A stretch of DNA of 64,000 bases from contig NZ_JAZHOH010000002.1 of the NCBI RefSeq assembly GCF_040419245.1, positions 1-64,000 on the forward strand. The letters are read 5' to 3'. The notes beneath the pieces are model-generated. The model was not told the DNA's origin. It saw only the letters and a list, made by a program, of their open reading frames with translations, and made no database searches. The translations under genes were made by a program, and so were the position numbers. The DNA comes from Ewingella sp. CoE-038-23. GTDB taxonomy: Bacteria > Pseudomonadota > Gammaproteobacteria > Enterobacterales > Enterobacteriaceae. This document shows, one piece after another, positions 1-10,724 of the stretch (its first letter is position 1; every line of letters begins with the position of its first letter).

Positions 1-108
1 AAAACCCATAAGAAATTCACCGAGCAGGAATTTATCCAGTTCGCCGAGAACTACCTTGGGGTGAATATTATATTCTGGACCACCGCCGCCCCTTGGCTGC
101 GCCAGTAA
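1..108 (+). CDS. C-terminal tail of an unidentified protein
   Basis: The first 35 codons of the window are open and end in TAA at 106-108. They encode a plausible protein tail with aromatic and hydrophobic residues (ending AAPWLRQ). The start lies outside the window. I do not recognise the family from this fragment; a glycerophosphodiesterase-like tail crossed my mind but cannot be supported. It is on the same strand as the next gene, with about 108 bp between. Confidence 0.5.
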   Translation, partial: KTHKKFTEQEFIQFAENYLGVNIIFWTTAAPWLRQ

Positions 109-216
109 GCGCTCTGATTATCTTATATTGTAGAAAGCTCATGCCTTTTTCTTGGTAGCCAATAAAAAGCCCCGCGCCCTATTTTATAGCTTTGGCTTAC
201 CAAAGAAGGGAATACC

Positions 217-1515
217 GTGGCTGGAAACAACAGAAGACGCTTAAAAACGCTGGTGGGGGCGGGAAGTTACCTCTATGCCGCCAACGACACTCGGCCATTA
301 CCGGGCATAAAACGCGCCGTTGAGTTGGCACGTAAGGCCGAAGCGCAGAAAATTACCGGGCTGTTTACCGCCGACCTATTGCAAGCCGATCCGGCCGGGT
401 TGTCGGGCACGACGGGCAGTCAGGACCCGCTGATCACGCTGGCGGCGCTCAGTCAGGTGACTGAGCGTATTGGTCTGGTTGCCACGGTATCGACCACCTA
501 TCAGCACCCCTATAATCTGGCCCGGCTGGTGGCGACGCTGGACCACGTGAGCGGCGGCCGTGCCGCGTGGAACGCCGTGACCTCCTCGGTGGGCGAAGAG
601 AATTTCGGCGGGACGAACCTGCCAGACCCATCCCAGCGTTATGCCCGCGCGGCAGAGTTTATTGCCGTGCTGAACGCGCTGTTTGACGCCAACGAGACCA
701 GCGCGGTGCAGCGCACGGCGTCCGGCGGCACCAAGATTGACCCGTTAAAGCTGCATCCGGTGAATTTCCACGGCGATTTCTTCCGCGTGCAAGGGCCGCT
801 AAACGTGCCGGTTCCCCCTCAGCGGCGGCCAGTGCAGTTTCAGGCCGGGCAGTCGGAAGAGGGGGTTTCCGTCGGCGCGCGCTATGCCGAAGTGATTTAT
901 ACCTCGCAGCCAACCTTCGAGGACGCCGTGGCCTTCGTAGAGCAGCTACACCAGCGGGCGCGGGCCTATGGCCGACATGACAACCTGCCGTTTGTGATGA
1001 ACTCCTTCCATTCGGTGATTGGCGAAAGCGATGCCGACGTGGCGCGCCGACTGCGCGAAAAGCATGAACGCATCGACTACCAGCAGGGCCGGCTCAAGCT
1101 GGCCGATATGCTGGGAGGCGAGATTGATTTGAGCGACGTGTCGCTCGACCAGCCACTGCCCGCCAGCCTGTTGCCCGACGTGGCGCAGGTCAATCGCCGT
1201 CGCGGCCGCGTCGAGATTTTCAAACGCTTCGCCCAGCAGGGGTTAACCGTGCGTGAGTTGATTATTCAGGCGCAGGAAACCGGCCACTGGTTCAACGCCG
1301 GGACGCCGGAACAGCTGGCCGATGCCATTGAAAAACGCTATCACGCGGGCGTGCTGGATGTGATTTCCCTCCACGGCTTGGGCCAGCCCGATCAGGAAGA
1401 TTTGCTGCTCAACGGCCTGCTGCCCGAGTTGCGAAAACGCCATCTGCTTGACGAGGATTACCTCGGCGATACCTTCCGCGAGAACCTCGAACTGCCGCCG
1501 CTTACGCTTTCTTAG
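217..1515 (+). CDS. LLM-class flavin-dependent monooxygenase (NtaA/SnaA/DszA type)
   Basis: 432 residues, the usual length of the NtaA/SnaA/DszA branch of bacterial luciferase-like monooxygenases. These use FMNH2 supplied by a separate reductase and oxygen to oxidise small organic or sulfur/nitrogen compounds. Family-like segments are the early TADLLQAD region, the long STTYQHPYNLAR segment near residue 90, GGRAAWNAVTS near 110 and the VQFQAGQSEEG segment near 207-217. The start is GTG at 217, preceded by GAAGGGAATACC, exactly the ribosome-site context that precedes the lipoprotein ATG at 1673. The substrate cannot be told. No flavin reductase is adjacent; the closest one in the window is at 33.8 kb. 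Confidence 0.85.
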   Translation: MAGNNRRRLKTLVGAGSYLYAANDTRPLPGIKRAVELARKAEAQKITGLFTADLLQADPAGLSGTTGSQDPLITLAALSQVTERIGLVATVSTTYQHPYNLARLVATLDHVSGGRAAWNAVTSSVGEENFGGTNLPDPSQRYARAAEFIAVLNALFDANETSAVQRTASGGTKIDPLKLHPVNFHGDFFRVQGPLNVPVPPQRRPVQFQAGQSEEGVSVGARYAEVIYTSQPTFEDAVAFVEQLHQRARAYGRHDNLPFVMNSFHSVIGESDADVARRLREKHERIDYQQGRLKLADMLGGEIDLSDVSLDQPLPASLLPDVAQVNRRRGRVEIFKRFAQQGLTVRELIIQAQETGHWFNAGTPEQLADAIEKRYHAGVLDVISLHGLGQPDQEDLLLNGLLPELRKRHLLDEDYLGDTFRENLELPPLTLS

Positions 1516-1592
1516 CACTTGGCGCAGAGTTCTCGCGGTTGATTGCTGAAACTTTACATTCCAAATAATTTGCAAATATTCCCCGATAATGG

Positions 1593-1622
1593 CGCGCGAC
1601 AGATTAGTGGTACAGTCGCGCG
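1593..1622. repeat. inverted repeat upstream of small lipoprotein gene
   Basis: Perfect 8-base arms CGCGCGAC (1593-1600) and GTCGCGCG (1615-1622) enclose 14 bases. It lies 50-80 bp before the lipoprotein start and has no T-run, so a protein-binding site or mRNA leader hairpin is more likely than a terminator. Confidence 0.4.
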
Positions 1623-1672
1623 ATAATCACCCAGCCTGCCATTGCAGAGGGTGACACCATGAAGGGAATACC

Positions 1673-1894
1673 ATGAAAAAATTCATTATCGCTGGGCTAT
1701 TGGCAACCTTACTGGCGGGCTGCGCCACCAACTCTCCGTGCCCGCCGATGTACGACTCCGAAGGCCGCTTGGTTCACACCAATACCTGTATGAAAGGCAC
1801 CACGCAGGACAACTGGGATACCGCAGGCGCCGTCGCCGGTGGTGTTGCCGCCGTCGCCGCCGTGACCTTGGGTATTGTTGCCTTAACCAAGTAA
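1673..1894 (+). CDS. small outer- or inner-membrane lipoprotein
   Basis: 73 residues. The N-terminus is a classic lipoprotein signal: MKK, a hydrophobic run, then lipobox LAGC with the cysteine at residue 17. The mature part begins with three further cysteines within about 25 residues. The C-terminus is a glycine/alanine/valine-rich hydrophobic stretch (residues 52-71) resembling a glycine-zipper membrane helix. Residue +2 after the lipid cysteine is alanine, so the Lol system would normally carry it to the outer membrane. It is monocistronic, with an intrinsic terminator directly after. Function unknown. Confidence 0.8.
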   Translation: MKKFIIAGLLATLLAGCATNSPCPPMYDSEGRLVHTNTCMKGTTQDNWDTAGAVAGGVAAVAAVTLGIVALTK

Positions 1895-1916
1895 CCCGAG
1901 ATCCCGCTCTGCATCA

Positions 1917-1940
1917 CGCCCGCTTATTGCGGGCGTTTTT
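1917..1940 (+). terminator. intrinsic terminator after lipoprotein gene
   Basis: Stem CGCCCGC (1917-1923) / GCGGGCG (1929-1935), loop TTATT, followed by five Ts. Confidence 0.9.
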
Positions 1941-2026
1941 GTTGGTGCTAAAACAGTCATTTTCGGTCTGGCAATAATGAGAGTAAAAGCGCTAAGCTTG
2001 TCAAAAGGACTTAGGAGGAAGTTGCT

Positions 2027-2248
2027 ATGGCTCGCTTAGTGATTGATCTATCAGAAGAGGAACTTCAACGGTTAGATGAGCTGGGAACCTTGTTACAGGT
2101 TCCCCGAGATAAGGTTATTCGAAATGCCATCACTGCATTGGCGCGCACCAGCGGCCTGATTCAGAATGACTCAACTTTTGGACTCTGGGCAAACCAGTCG
2201 GTCGAAAGCGTTGCCTTTGAAAACCAGAGTCGTGACGAGTGGCGATAA
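2027..2248 (+). CDS. ribbon-helix-helix (CopG-like) protein, orphan antitoxin candidate
   Basis: 73 residues. The N-terminal 45 residues fit the ribbon-helix-helix fold: a beta strand (ARLVIDLSEEE), helix A (LQRLDELGTLL) and helix B (DKVIRNAITALAR). The C-terminal tail, polar and aromatic and ending DEWR, is of the kind that antitoxins use to grip a toxin. A strong AGGAGG ribosome site lies about 10 bp before the ATG. No toxin gene follows: the next gene is lldD, convergent, whose stop is 18 bp away. It may be an orphan antitoxin or a free-standing regulator. Confidence 0.75.
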   Translation: MARLVIDLSEEELQRLDELGTLLQVPRDKVIRNAITALARTSGLIQNDSTFGLWANQSVESVAFENQSRDEWR

Positions 2249-2266
2249 TCACTTTGTCTGAATAGG

Positions 2267-3412
2267 TTAACCAAAACTCCCCGCTACCAAAGAATCTCTA
2301 CTGATATCGGCGATGGTTTTTGCGCCGGTCAGGGTCATGGCGACGCGCATCTCTTTTTCGATCAATTCCAATAAGTTTATCACCCCGGCTTCGCCCGCGG
2401 CGGCGAGGGCGTAGACGAAAGCGCGGCCCAGCAGCACGCTGTCGGCACCGAGGGCAATCATGCGCACCACGTCCAGACCCGTGCGGATACCGGAGTCGGC
2501 CAAAATCGTGATATCCCCTTTGACCGCGTCGGCGATGGCAGGCAGGGCGCGAGTGGTGGAGAGCACGCCGTCCAGCTGGCGGCCGCCGTGGTTAGATACG
2601 ATGATGCCGTCTGCGCCAAATCTCACCGCGTCTTTTGCGTCTTCCGGGTCAAGAATGCCTTTGATGATCATCGGCCCTTTCCAAAATTCGCGGATCCACT
2701 CCAAATCCTTCCATGAAATCGACGGGTCGAAGTTGGCGCCTAACCAGCCGATATAGTCCTCAAGGGTGGTGGGTTTGCCGCGATACGCCGAGACATTGCC
2801 CAAGTCGTGCGGCTTGCCGTTCAGGCCGACATCCCACGCCCACTGCGGGTGCGTCACGGCTTGCAGAATGCGGCGTGCGGCGGCGTTGGGGCCACTCATG
2901 CCGGAATGGGCGTCACGGTAGCGCGCCCCCGGCACCGGCATATCGACGGTGAACACCAGCGTTTTGACCCCCGCCGCCTGCGCGCGCTCCAGCGCATTGC
3001 GCATGAATCCACGGTCCTTCAACACATACAGCTGGAACCACATCGGGCGATCGATGGCCGGTGCCACTTCCTCAATCGGGCAAACTGACACGGTGGAGAG
3101 AGTGAAAGGGATGCCTTTCTTGGCGGCGGCGCGCGCGGCCTGCACTTCGCCACGCCGGGCGTACATGCCGGTTAACCCCACCGGGGCGAGGATCACCGGC
3201 ATCGCCAACTGCTCGCCGAACAGCGTGGTAGCGGTGCTCAGTTCCGACATATTGTTAAGGATGCGCTGGCGTAGCGCGATGTCCGCTAGGTCGGCGGTGT
3301 TACGGCGTAACGTATGCTCGTTGTAGGCACCACCATCAATATAGTGGAACAGGAAGGGCGGCAGCCTGCGCTGCGCGGCCGCCCGATAGTCAGTTGAAGC
3401 AGAAATAATCAT
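2267..3412 (-). CDS. lldD: L-lactate dehydrogenase (quinone, FMN-dependent)
   Basis: 381 residues, closely resembling E. coli LldD from the [23 protein letters not shown] start through the active-site SNHGGRQLD motif (about residue 273) and the LADSGIR FMN-phosphate segment. It oxidises L-lactate to pyruvate and passes electrons to the membrane quinone pool. The C-terminus is about 15 residues shorter than in E. coli and ends shortly after [11 protein letters not shown]. It is the last gene of the fucose operon, 43 bp after the permease gene, with no lldP or lldR nearby. The fucose route releases L-lactate plus pyruvate, so its place here makes metabolic sense. Confidence 0.93.
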   Translation of the reverse strand: MIISASTDYRAAAQRRLPPFLFHYIDGGAYNEHTLRRNTADLADIALRQRILNNMSELSTATTLFGEQLAMPVILAPVGLTGMYARRGEVQAARAAAKKGIPFTLSTVSVCPIEEVAPAIDRPMWFQLYVLKDRGFMRNALERAQAAGVKTLVFTVDMPVPGARYRDAHSGMSGPNAAARRILQAVTHPQWAWDVGLNGKPHDLGNVSAYRGKPTTLEDYIGWLGANFDPSISWKDLEWIREFWKGPMIIKGILDPEDAKDAVRFGADGIIVSNHGGRQLDGVLSTTRALPAIADAVKGDITILADSGIRTGLDVVRMIALGADSVLLGRAFVYALAAAGEAGVINLLELIEKEMRVAMTLTGAKTIADISRDSLVAGSFG

Positions 3413-3455
3413 AATGGTTCAGCATTCCTTTGGATTTCCCAGCAAGCCGATGCGC

Positions 3456-4691
3456 TTAACGCGCTCTCTGACGTAAACCATAGACCAGCACCACGGCAAA
3501 ACAAGCCAGCGGCAGGAGATAGGAGACCGCCGTGTCGTAATGGTCAGCGACCGCGCCCATCAGGTAAGGCATGATTGCCCCGCCGACAATCGCCATGATC
3601 ATCACCGAGCTGGCGCGTTTGGTCTGCTTGCCCATGTCCTTAACGCCCATGGCGAAGATGGTTGGGAACATGATCGACATAAAGAAGAACACCGCCACCA
3701 GCGCGATCACCGAGACATTATCGATCCCCGCCACCACGATGCCGCACAGCACAATATTAATGATGGCGTAAATCACCAGTAGGGTGGCGGGGCGCACAAA
3801 GCCCATCAGCCAGGTGCTGAAGAAGCGGCCGATCATGAAGCTCACCAGCCCGATAGACAGCAGATAAGAGGCATTCTGGTTCGACAACGTGTGCCAGTGC
3901 TCGGTGGTGTAGTTGATGAAGAACGCGCCGACGCCAACCTGTGCCGCCACGTAGAAGAACTGTGCAATTACGCCGCCGGTGAAGTGGCCGTGCTGCCACA
4001 GACCTTTTTCCACGCCGCTGGCCTGCTGAGATGCAGAGCCACTCTCGCGAATATCCGGCAGCTTGGTGCGGCCAAACAGCAGGGCAATCAGCAGCACCAG
4101 TACGGCGATGGCGACATAGGTCACTTTCACCGAATCGAGGCTTTCTGACGCCGGGCCTTGGGTGGCGCTAAAGAACAGCGAACCGCCGATGATTGGCCCA
4201 ACGAACTGGCCCAAGCCATTAAAGGATTGCGCTAAATTCAGGCGGCGTTCGGCCCCCGCAGGCTCACCCAGCACGGTGGCATAAGGGTTGGCGGCGGTTT
4301 CCAGACAGCCCAGGCCTAATGCGATCACGAACAGCGCCAGCAGGAACATGGTGAAACTGCTGGCACTGGCGGCAGGCACAAACAGCAGCGCGCCGAGGGC
4401 ATAGAGGCACAGACCCACTAAGATGCCCGCCTTGTAGCCATATCTGTCCATAAAGAAACCGGCGGGCAGGGCGATGACGAAGTAAGCGCCGAAGTAAGCC
4501 GCCTGTAGCAGACCGGACTGGGCTTTATTGACGTGCAGCACTTCCTGAAAATGCTTATTCAGCACGTCGAGCAGGCCGTAGGACAAGCCCCAGAGGAAGA
4601 ACAGCGTGGTGACCAGCATAAAGGCCAGCCGGAATCCGGAGGCCGCTTTTTGCCCTGCATAAGCAGGGTTTTCGGTTTTATTGGCGAGCAT
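3456..4691 (-). CDS. fucP: L-fucose permease, major facilitator family
   Basis: 411 residues with about twelve hydrophobic segments, matching the FucP/FHS branch of sugar:proton symporters. Visible family features are FFLWGLSYGLLDVLNKHFQ in helix 1, GYKAGILVGLCLYALGA after helix 2, and ETAANPYATVLG in the middle of the N half. I chose the ATG at 4691, which has AAGGA seven bases upstream; a GTG 14 codons earlier lacks a ribosome site. It lies in the fucose catabolic operon between the mutarotase and lldD genes, so L-fucose is the expected substrate. A related 6-deoxy sugar or galactose-type sugar remains possible. Confidence 0.9.
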   Translation of the reverse strand: MLANKTENPAYAGQKAASGFRLAFMLVTTLFFLWGLSYGLLDVLNKHFQEVLHVNKAQSGLLQAAYFGAYFVIALPAGFFMDRYGYKAGILVGLCLYALGALLFVPAASASSFTMFLLALFVIALGLGCLETAANPYATVLGEPAGAERRLNLAQSFNGLGQFVGPIIGGSLFFSATQGPASESLDSVKVTYVAIAVLVLLIALLFGRTKLPDIRESGSASQQASGVEKGLWQHGHFTGGVIAQFFYVAAQVGVGAFFINYTTEHWHTLSNQNASYLLSIGLVSFMIGRFFSTWLMGFVRPATLLVIYAIINIVLCGIVVAGIDNVSVIALVAVFFFMSIMFPTIFAMGVKDMGKQTKRASSVMIMAIVGGAIMPYLMGAVADHYDTAVSYLLPLACFAVVLVYGLRQRAR

Positions 4692-4786
4692 GGTTAATTC
4701 CTTGATATCTGGTTGCAGGGTTTGTTTCAGCACGGGGCTGGTTTTTTATGTCAGATAACTTGAAAAACAATCTCTTAGGTTACGAG

Positions 4787-6758
<1,972 letters not shown>

Positions 6759-6783
6759 CGCGTCTGCTCCTAAAGCTGTGCCA

Positions 6784-8061
6784 TCAGGCGTGGTGGCGAT
6801 ATTGGTCGATAGACGCCTGATGCATCTCGATAGAGAAGCCCGGCGCTTGCGGCGGCATATAGGCCGCGCCCCTGATGTCGCAAGGGTGGACAAAGTGCTC
6901 GTGCAGGTGATCAACGTACTCAATCACCCGGCCTTCGTGGGTACCGGCGATGCAGAGATAGTCGATCATCGATAAATGCTGCACGTATTCGCACAGTCCG
7001 ACGCCGCCCGCGTGTGGGCATACCGGCAGGTTGTACTTGGCGGCCATCAGCATCACCGCCAGCACCTCGTTGACGCCGCCCATGCGGCAGGCGTCAATCT
7101 GCACCACGTCGATGGCTTCGCGCATAATGAACTGTTTAAACATGATGCGGTTCTGGCACATTTCGCCGGTGGCGACTTTCACCGGAGCCACGCCTTGGCG
7201 AATTTTGCGATGTCCCTCGATGTCATCCGGGCTGGTGGGTTCTTCGATAAACCACGGCTTGGCGAAGGCCAGCGCGTTGACCCACGGAATGGCGTCGTTG
7301 GTTTCCCACACCTGATTGGCGTCAATCATCAGCTTGCGGTCTGGGCCGATCACATCACGGGCGATGCGCACGCGGCGAATGTCGTCTTCTAAATCGCGGC
7401 CGACTTTCAGCTTCAAATAATCAAAACCGGCGTCCACCGCTTCTTGGCACAGGCGGCGCAGCTTGTCGTCGGGATAGCCCAGCCAGCCTGCCGACGTGGT
7501 GTAGCACGGGTAGCCTTCGGCCAGCAGCTTCTCGACGCGCTGCGCCTTGTTGTCGGCGCGCTGTTGCAGCAGCGTTAGGGCCTCCTGCGGCGTGATGCAG
7601 TCGGTGATGTAGCGGAAGTCGATGCAGCGCACCAGCTCCTCTGGCGACATGTCGGCCACCAGTTTCCACAGCGGTTTGCCTTCGGCTTTGCTCCATAGAT
7701 CCCATACCGCGTTGACCACCGCGCCGGTCGCCAGATGAATCGCACCCTTGTCCGGCCCAATCCAGCGCAGTTGGCTGTCACTGGTGAATTCCCGCCAGAA
7801 AGCACCCATATTGGCAGTAATGGCAGCCAGATCGCGGCCAATCACCAAATGCTGCAACGCGTTAATGGCAGCGCAGCAGATCTCATTGCCGCGCCCGATA
7901 GTAAAGGTCAGGCCGTGTCCTGACAGCGACGGATTATCTGTTTCTAAAATGACATAAGCCGCCGAGTAGTCCGGGTCCGGATTCATGGCGTCCGAGCCGT
8001 CGAGTGCCAGCGAAGTCGGGAAGCGAATATCTTCAACACGTAATGCCGTGATGGTGGTCAT
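6784..8061 (-). CDS. fucD: L-fuconate dehydratase (enolase superfamily)
   Basis: 425 residues. It belongs to the mandelate-racemase group of the enolase superfamily and removes water from L-fuconate to give 2-keto-3-deoxy-L-fuconate using Mg2+. Visible catalytic features are LKLKVGRD (the KxK base), LMIDANQVW (first metal aspartate), WFIEEPTSPDD (second ligand), KVATGEMCQN (third ligand) and the CPHAGGVGLCEYVQH block with the general-acid histidine. The C-terminus (HEHFVHPCDIRGAAYMPP) is typical of FucD. The ATG at 8061 has AAGGAG nine bases upstream; a TTG three codons earlier sits against that ribosome site and is unlikely. Confidence 0.95.
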   Translation of the reverse strand: MTTITALRVEDIRFPTSLALDGSDAMNPDPDYSAAYVILETDNPSLSGHGLTFTIGRGNEICCAAINALQHLVIGRDLAAITANMGAFWREFTSDSQLRWIGPDKGAIHLATGAVVNAVWDLWSKAEGKPLWKLVADMSPEELVRCIDFRYITDCITPQEALTLLQQRADNKAQRVEKLLAEGYPCYTTSAGWLGYPDDKLRRLCQEAVDAGFDYLKLKVGRDLEDDIRRVRIARDVIGPDRKLMIDANQVWETNDAIPWVNALAFAKPWFIEEPTSPDDIEGHRKIRQGVAPVKVATGEMCQNRIMFKQFIMREAIDVVQIDACRMGGVNEVLAVMLMAAKYNLPVCPHAGGVGLCEYVQHLSMIDYLCIAGTHEGRVIEYVDHLHEHFVHPCDIRGAAYMPPQAPGFSIEMHQASIDQYRHHA

Positions 8062-8081
8062 GAGTGACAACTCCTTAAAAT

Positions 8082-8924
8082 TTACGCTTGCACCGTTTTC
8101 TGGCGCTGTTCGCCGAGGCCTTCAATCCCCAGATGCATCACTTGTCCTGCTCTCAGGTAGACCGGTGGCTTTTGCCCTAACCCGACGCCCGGCGGAGTGC
8201 CGGTAGAGATAATGTCGCCCGGCTGTAAACTCATGAAACGGCTGAGGTAACTGACGATTTTCGGCACTTTGAAAATCATGGTGCGGGTGTTGCCGTTCTG
8301 GTATCGCTTGCCGTCCACTTCCAGCCAAAGGTTAAGCTGGTGCGGGTCGGGGATCTCGTCGGCGGTCACCAGCCATGGGCCAATAGGGCCAAAGGTGTCG
8401 CAGCCTTTACCTTTGTCCCAGGTGCCGCCGCGCTCGATTTGGAATTCACGCTCGGAAACGTCGTTAATCACGCAATAGCCCGCCACGTGTGACAGAGCGT
8501 CGGCCTCGCTGATGTAGCGGCCGCCTTTACCAATCACCACGCCCAGCTCCACTTCCCAGTCGGTTTTCACCGAGTCGCGGGGGATTTCCACATCATCATT
8601 TGGCCCGACAATCGAGCTGGTCCATTTGCTGAAAATCACCGGCTCCTTCGGGATGTCGGCGCCGGTTTCTGCGGCGTGGTCGGCATAGTTCAGGCCGATG
8701 CAGATGAACTTGCCGACGCTGCCAATACAAGCACCGAGGCGCGGGTTGCCCTCAACCAGCGGCAGGCTATTGATGTCCAGATGGCGCAACTTATTGAGTG
8801 AAGCGGGCAACAGGGCGTCGCCGCCGATGTCGCTCACCTGAGCCGATAAATCGCGGATCTTGCCGTTGTTGTCCAGAATGGCCGGGCGCTCTTTACCTGC
8901 CGGGCCGTAGCGTAATAATTTCAT
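8082..8924 (-). CDS. 2,4-diketo-3-deoxy-L-fuconate hydrolase (FAH family)
   Basis: 280 residues, fumarylacetoacetate hydrolase superfamily. The metal ligands are visible as Glu124, Glu126 (DWEVELGVVIGKGGRY) and Asp155 (VINDVSERE); the GTPPGVG loop near residue 248 is also typical. In the non-phosphorylative fucose pathway this enzyme cleaves the diketo acid to pyruvate and L-lactate. The gene lies 42 bp after the upstream SDR gene and 20 bp before the dehydratase start. Confidence 0.92.
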   Translation of the reverse strand: MKLLRYGPAGKERPAILDNNGKIRDLSAQVSDIGGDALLPASLNKLRHLDINSLPLVEGNPRLGACIGSVGKFICIGLNYADHAAETGADIPKEPVIFSKWTSSIVGPNDDVEIPRDSVKTDWEVELGVVIGKGGRYISEADALSHVAGYCVINDVSEREFQIERGGTWDKGKGCDTFGPIGPWLVTADEIPDPHQLNLWLEVDGKRYQNGNTRTMIFKVPKIVSYLSRFMSLQPGDIISTGTPPGVGLGQKPPVYLRAGQVMHLGIEGLGEQRQKTVQA

Positions 8925-8966
8925 GCCAAAATCCTTCTAATTGAATGTGTTACCAAGGCGCGAAGA

Positions 8967-9707
8967 TCAGTTGCTCCAGCCGCCATCAATGATTTGCACT
9001 GTGCCAGTGGTGTAGGAGCTGGCGTCTGAGGCCAGATACAGCGCCAGTTGGGCGATTTCTTCGGTTTTGCCGATGCGGCCAATTGGCTGGCGCGCCACAA
9101 AGGCTTTGTAAACTTCTTCCTCGCTGCGCCCTTCGGCTTCGGCCTGAGCGGCAATGCGCTGGCGCAGAGAAGGGGATTCGACGGTTCCAGGGCAGATAGC
9201 GTTACAGCGAATGCCCTGCGTGACGTAGTCGGCGGCGACCGAGCGCGTCAGGCCAATCACCGCGGCCTTGGTGGCGCTGTAGGCGAAACGGTTTGGCACG
9301 CCCTTGATGCTTGAGGCCACGGAAGACATGTTGATGATTGAGCCGGTTTGGCGCTCGAGCATGGCAGGCAGGAAGGCGCGGATCATGTGGAACATGGCGC
9401 TGACGTTGAGATCCAACGCGAACTGCCAATCGCGCTCGGTGCAGCTGAGAATGTCGCCGCTGTGTACCACGCCCGCGCAGTTGAACAGCACGTCCACCGG
9501 GCCGATTTTTTCGGCAACCTGGCTGATAGCCTGTGGGCTGGTCACGTCAAGGATGTGGGGCTGAATCCCATTGATGCCGTGAAGCTGGTCGATATTGATG
9601 TCGGTGGCGAAAACCTGCGCCCCCTGTTTGGCAAAAAGGTTGGCGGTGGTGAAGCCAATGCCTTGTCCCGCTGCGGTGATCAGCACTTTTTTCCCGGTCA
9701 GATCCAT
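8967..9707 (-). CDS. 2-keto-3-deoxy-L-fuconate dehydrogenase (SDR)
   Basis: 246 residues, first gene of the operon. The nucleotide motif reads TAAGQGIG (residues 11-18), followed by the acidic ATDIN segment that favours NAD. Catalytic SSVASS, YSATK (Tyr/Lys) and a C-terminal IIDGGWSN segment are in place. It resembles the DHRS6/BDH2-like SDRs, to which the Xanthomonas 2-keto-3-deoxy-L-fuconate dehydrogenase also belongs. It would oxidise the C4 hydroxyl to make the 2,4-diketo acid for the FAH enzyme encoded next. The assignment rests on family plus operon. Confidence 0.88.
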   Translation of the reverse strand: MDLTGKKVLITAAGQGIGFTTANLFAKQGAQVFATDINIDQLHGINGIQPHILDVTSPQAISQVAEKIGPVDVLFNCAGVVHSGDILSCTERDWQFALDLNVSAMFHMIRAFLPAMLERQTGSIINMSSVASSIKGVPNRFAYSATKAAVIGLTRSVAADYVTQGIRCNAICPGTVESPSLRQRIAAQAEAEGRSEEEVYKAFVARQPIGRIGKTEEIAQLALYLASDASSYTTGTVQIIDGGWSN

Positions 9708-9742
9708 GATTTCTCCGAAGACGATGTGGTGAATTTAGGTCT

Positions 9743-9757
9743 AATGGTCAGGCCATT
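9743..9757. promoter_or_regulatory. candidate GntR/FCD operator of the fucose operon
   Basis: Perfect inverted repeat AATGG-TCAGG-CCATT, 36 bp upstream of the first fucose gene, in the divergent region shared with the FCD regulator gene. Its TGGTC...GGCCA core has the look of FCD-family operators. The function is inferred. Confidence 0.5.
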
Positions 9758-9897
9758 GAAGGCGAAAAAAACGGGTCAAGTCAGGCTCTTTTTGCTATCT
9801 TTTTGCTAAAATACCAGCCAGAGTGCAACTTAAAACGCCTTTTCATTTAACTAGTTTTTTACATGCATAAAACAATTCAGCAAGATTTTTGTCCCAT

Positions 9898-9919
9898 AAA
9901 TGTTAGCTGAATCACTTAA
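9898..9919. promoter_or_regulatory. possible CRP site
   Basis: AAATGTTAGCTGAATCACTTAA matches the CRP core TGTGA-N6-TCACA at 8 of 10 positions. It lies 24 bp before the regulator ATG and about 190 bp from the operon start. Catabolite control of a sugar operon would be reasonable, but the match is imperfect. Confidence 0.3.
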
Positions 9920-9942
9920 TTTAAAATGACTTCAGGTGTCCG

Positions 9943-10704
9943 ATGCCGATAAAAAAATTAGAAAATCCTCGTATTTACAGGCAGATAGCTGATCAACTGA
10001 AAACCTTAATTGATAATAAAGAATTTCCACCCGGCAGCCGCCTGCCCGCCGAGCGCGAACTGGCCAGCCAGTTACAGGTCAGCCGCGCCTCCGTGCGTGA
10101 AGCGCTGATCGCGCTGGAAGTTATCGGTTTGGTGGACGTTAAGGTGGGAAATGGCGTGATCGTCCGCGAACAGCCAGCAACTGTGCAGCAACCTACCCAA
10201 GAGCCGGTAATGGCTCAGGCGGGGCGCAACCAGTGGGCGGATGTCGACGATGAGCTGAATATCGAGCTGGATTTCACCGCCGAGCTGCCGCCATTTTCAC
10301 TGTTACAGACCAGAAGATTGATCGAACCTGAAACAGCCGCGCTGGCGGCAAGATACGCGTCTGATGAGGAGTTGGCGGGTATCAGGCAGGCATATGAGCA
10401 GAACTGCCGCGATAATCGCCAAGGTTCAGCGACCCATCCCGGTGACCGTTTGTTTCATATTCGCATCGCGCAGGCTAGCGGAAACCCGGCCTATGCTTTT
10501 ATCATTGCTCATCTGCTCGGACATCGTTATGGCACTATGTTCCGCGGGCTACAGTTGCACTATACGCCGCAGGACATGCCGCATCGTTCGGAAGTCGAGC
10601 ATCTGGCTATTCTGACGGCTCTTGAAGCGCGCGATACCCGCGCCGCGAAAAAGGCGATGAAAGAACATCTGGACGCGGTGATCGCCATTTTTGGTCGCGG
10701 CTAA
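9943..10704 (+). CDS. GntR-family regulator, FadR/FCD subfamily
   Basis: 253 residues. The N-terminal winged helix (residues about 8-75) contains the GntR signature PGSRLPAERELASQL-VSRASVREAL. The C-terminal FCD domain (about 105-250) has the metal/ligand pocket residues spread through RRLIEPETAALAA, DRLFHIRIAQASGNP and a late HRSEVEHLAILTALEARD. It is transcribed divergently from the fucose operon across a 235-bp gap that holds a candidate operator, so it most likely represses that operon and responds to a pathway acid such as L-fuconate or a keto-deoxy acid. Confidence 0.88.
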   Translation: MPIKKLENPRIYRQIADQLKTLIDNKEFPPGSRLPAERELASQLQVSRASVREALIALEVIGLVDVKVGNGVIVREQPATVQQPTQEPVMAQAGRNQWADVDDELNIELDFTAELPPFSLLQTRRLIEPETAALAARYASDEELAGIRQAYEQNCRDNRQGSATHPGDRLFHIRIAQASGNPAYAFIIAHLLGHRYGTMFRGLQLHYTPQDMPHRSEVEHLAILTALEARDTRAAKKAMKEHLDAVIAIFGRG

Positions 10705-10724
10705 CAGACTTACTGGAGCACAGC

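Noticed and set aside
4692..4733. Upstream GTG start for fucP
   Set aside because: No ribosome site, and the ATG at 4691 has AAGGA at the right distance.
6759..6923. 55-residue N-terminal extension of the lactonase
   Set aside because: It would overlap the fuconate dehydratase gene and is Arg/Ser/Thr-rich with no family match; AGGAG precedes the ATG at 6758.
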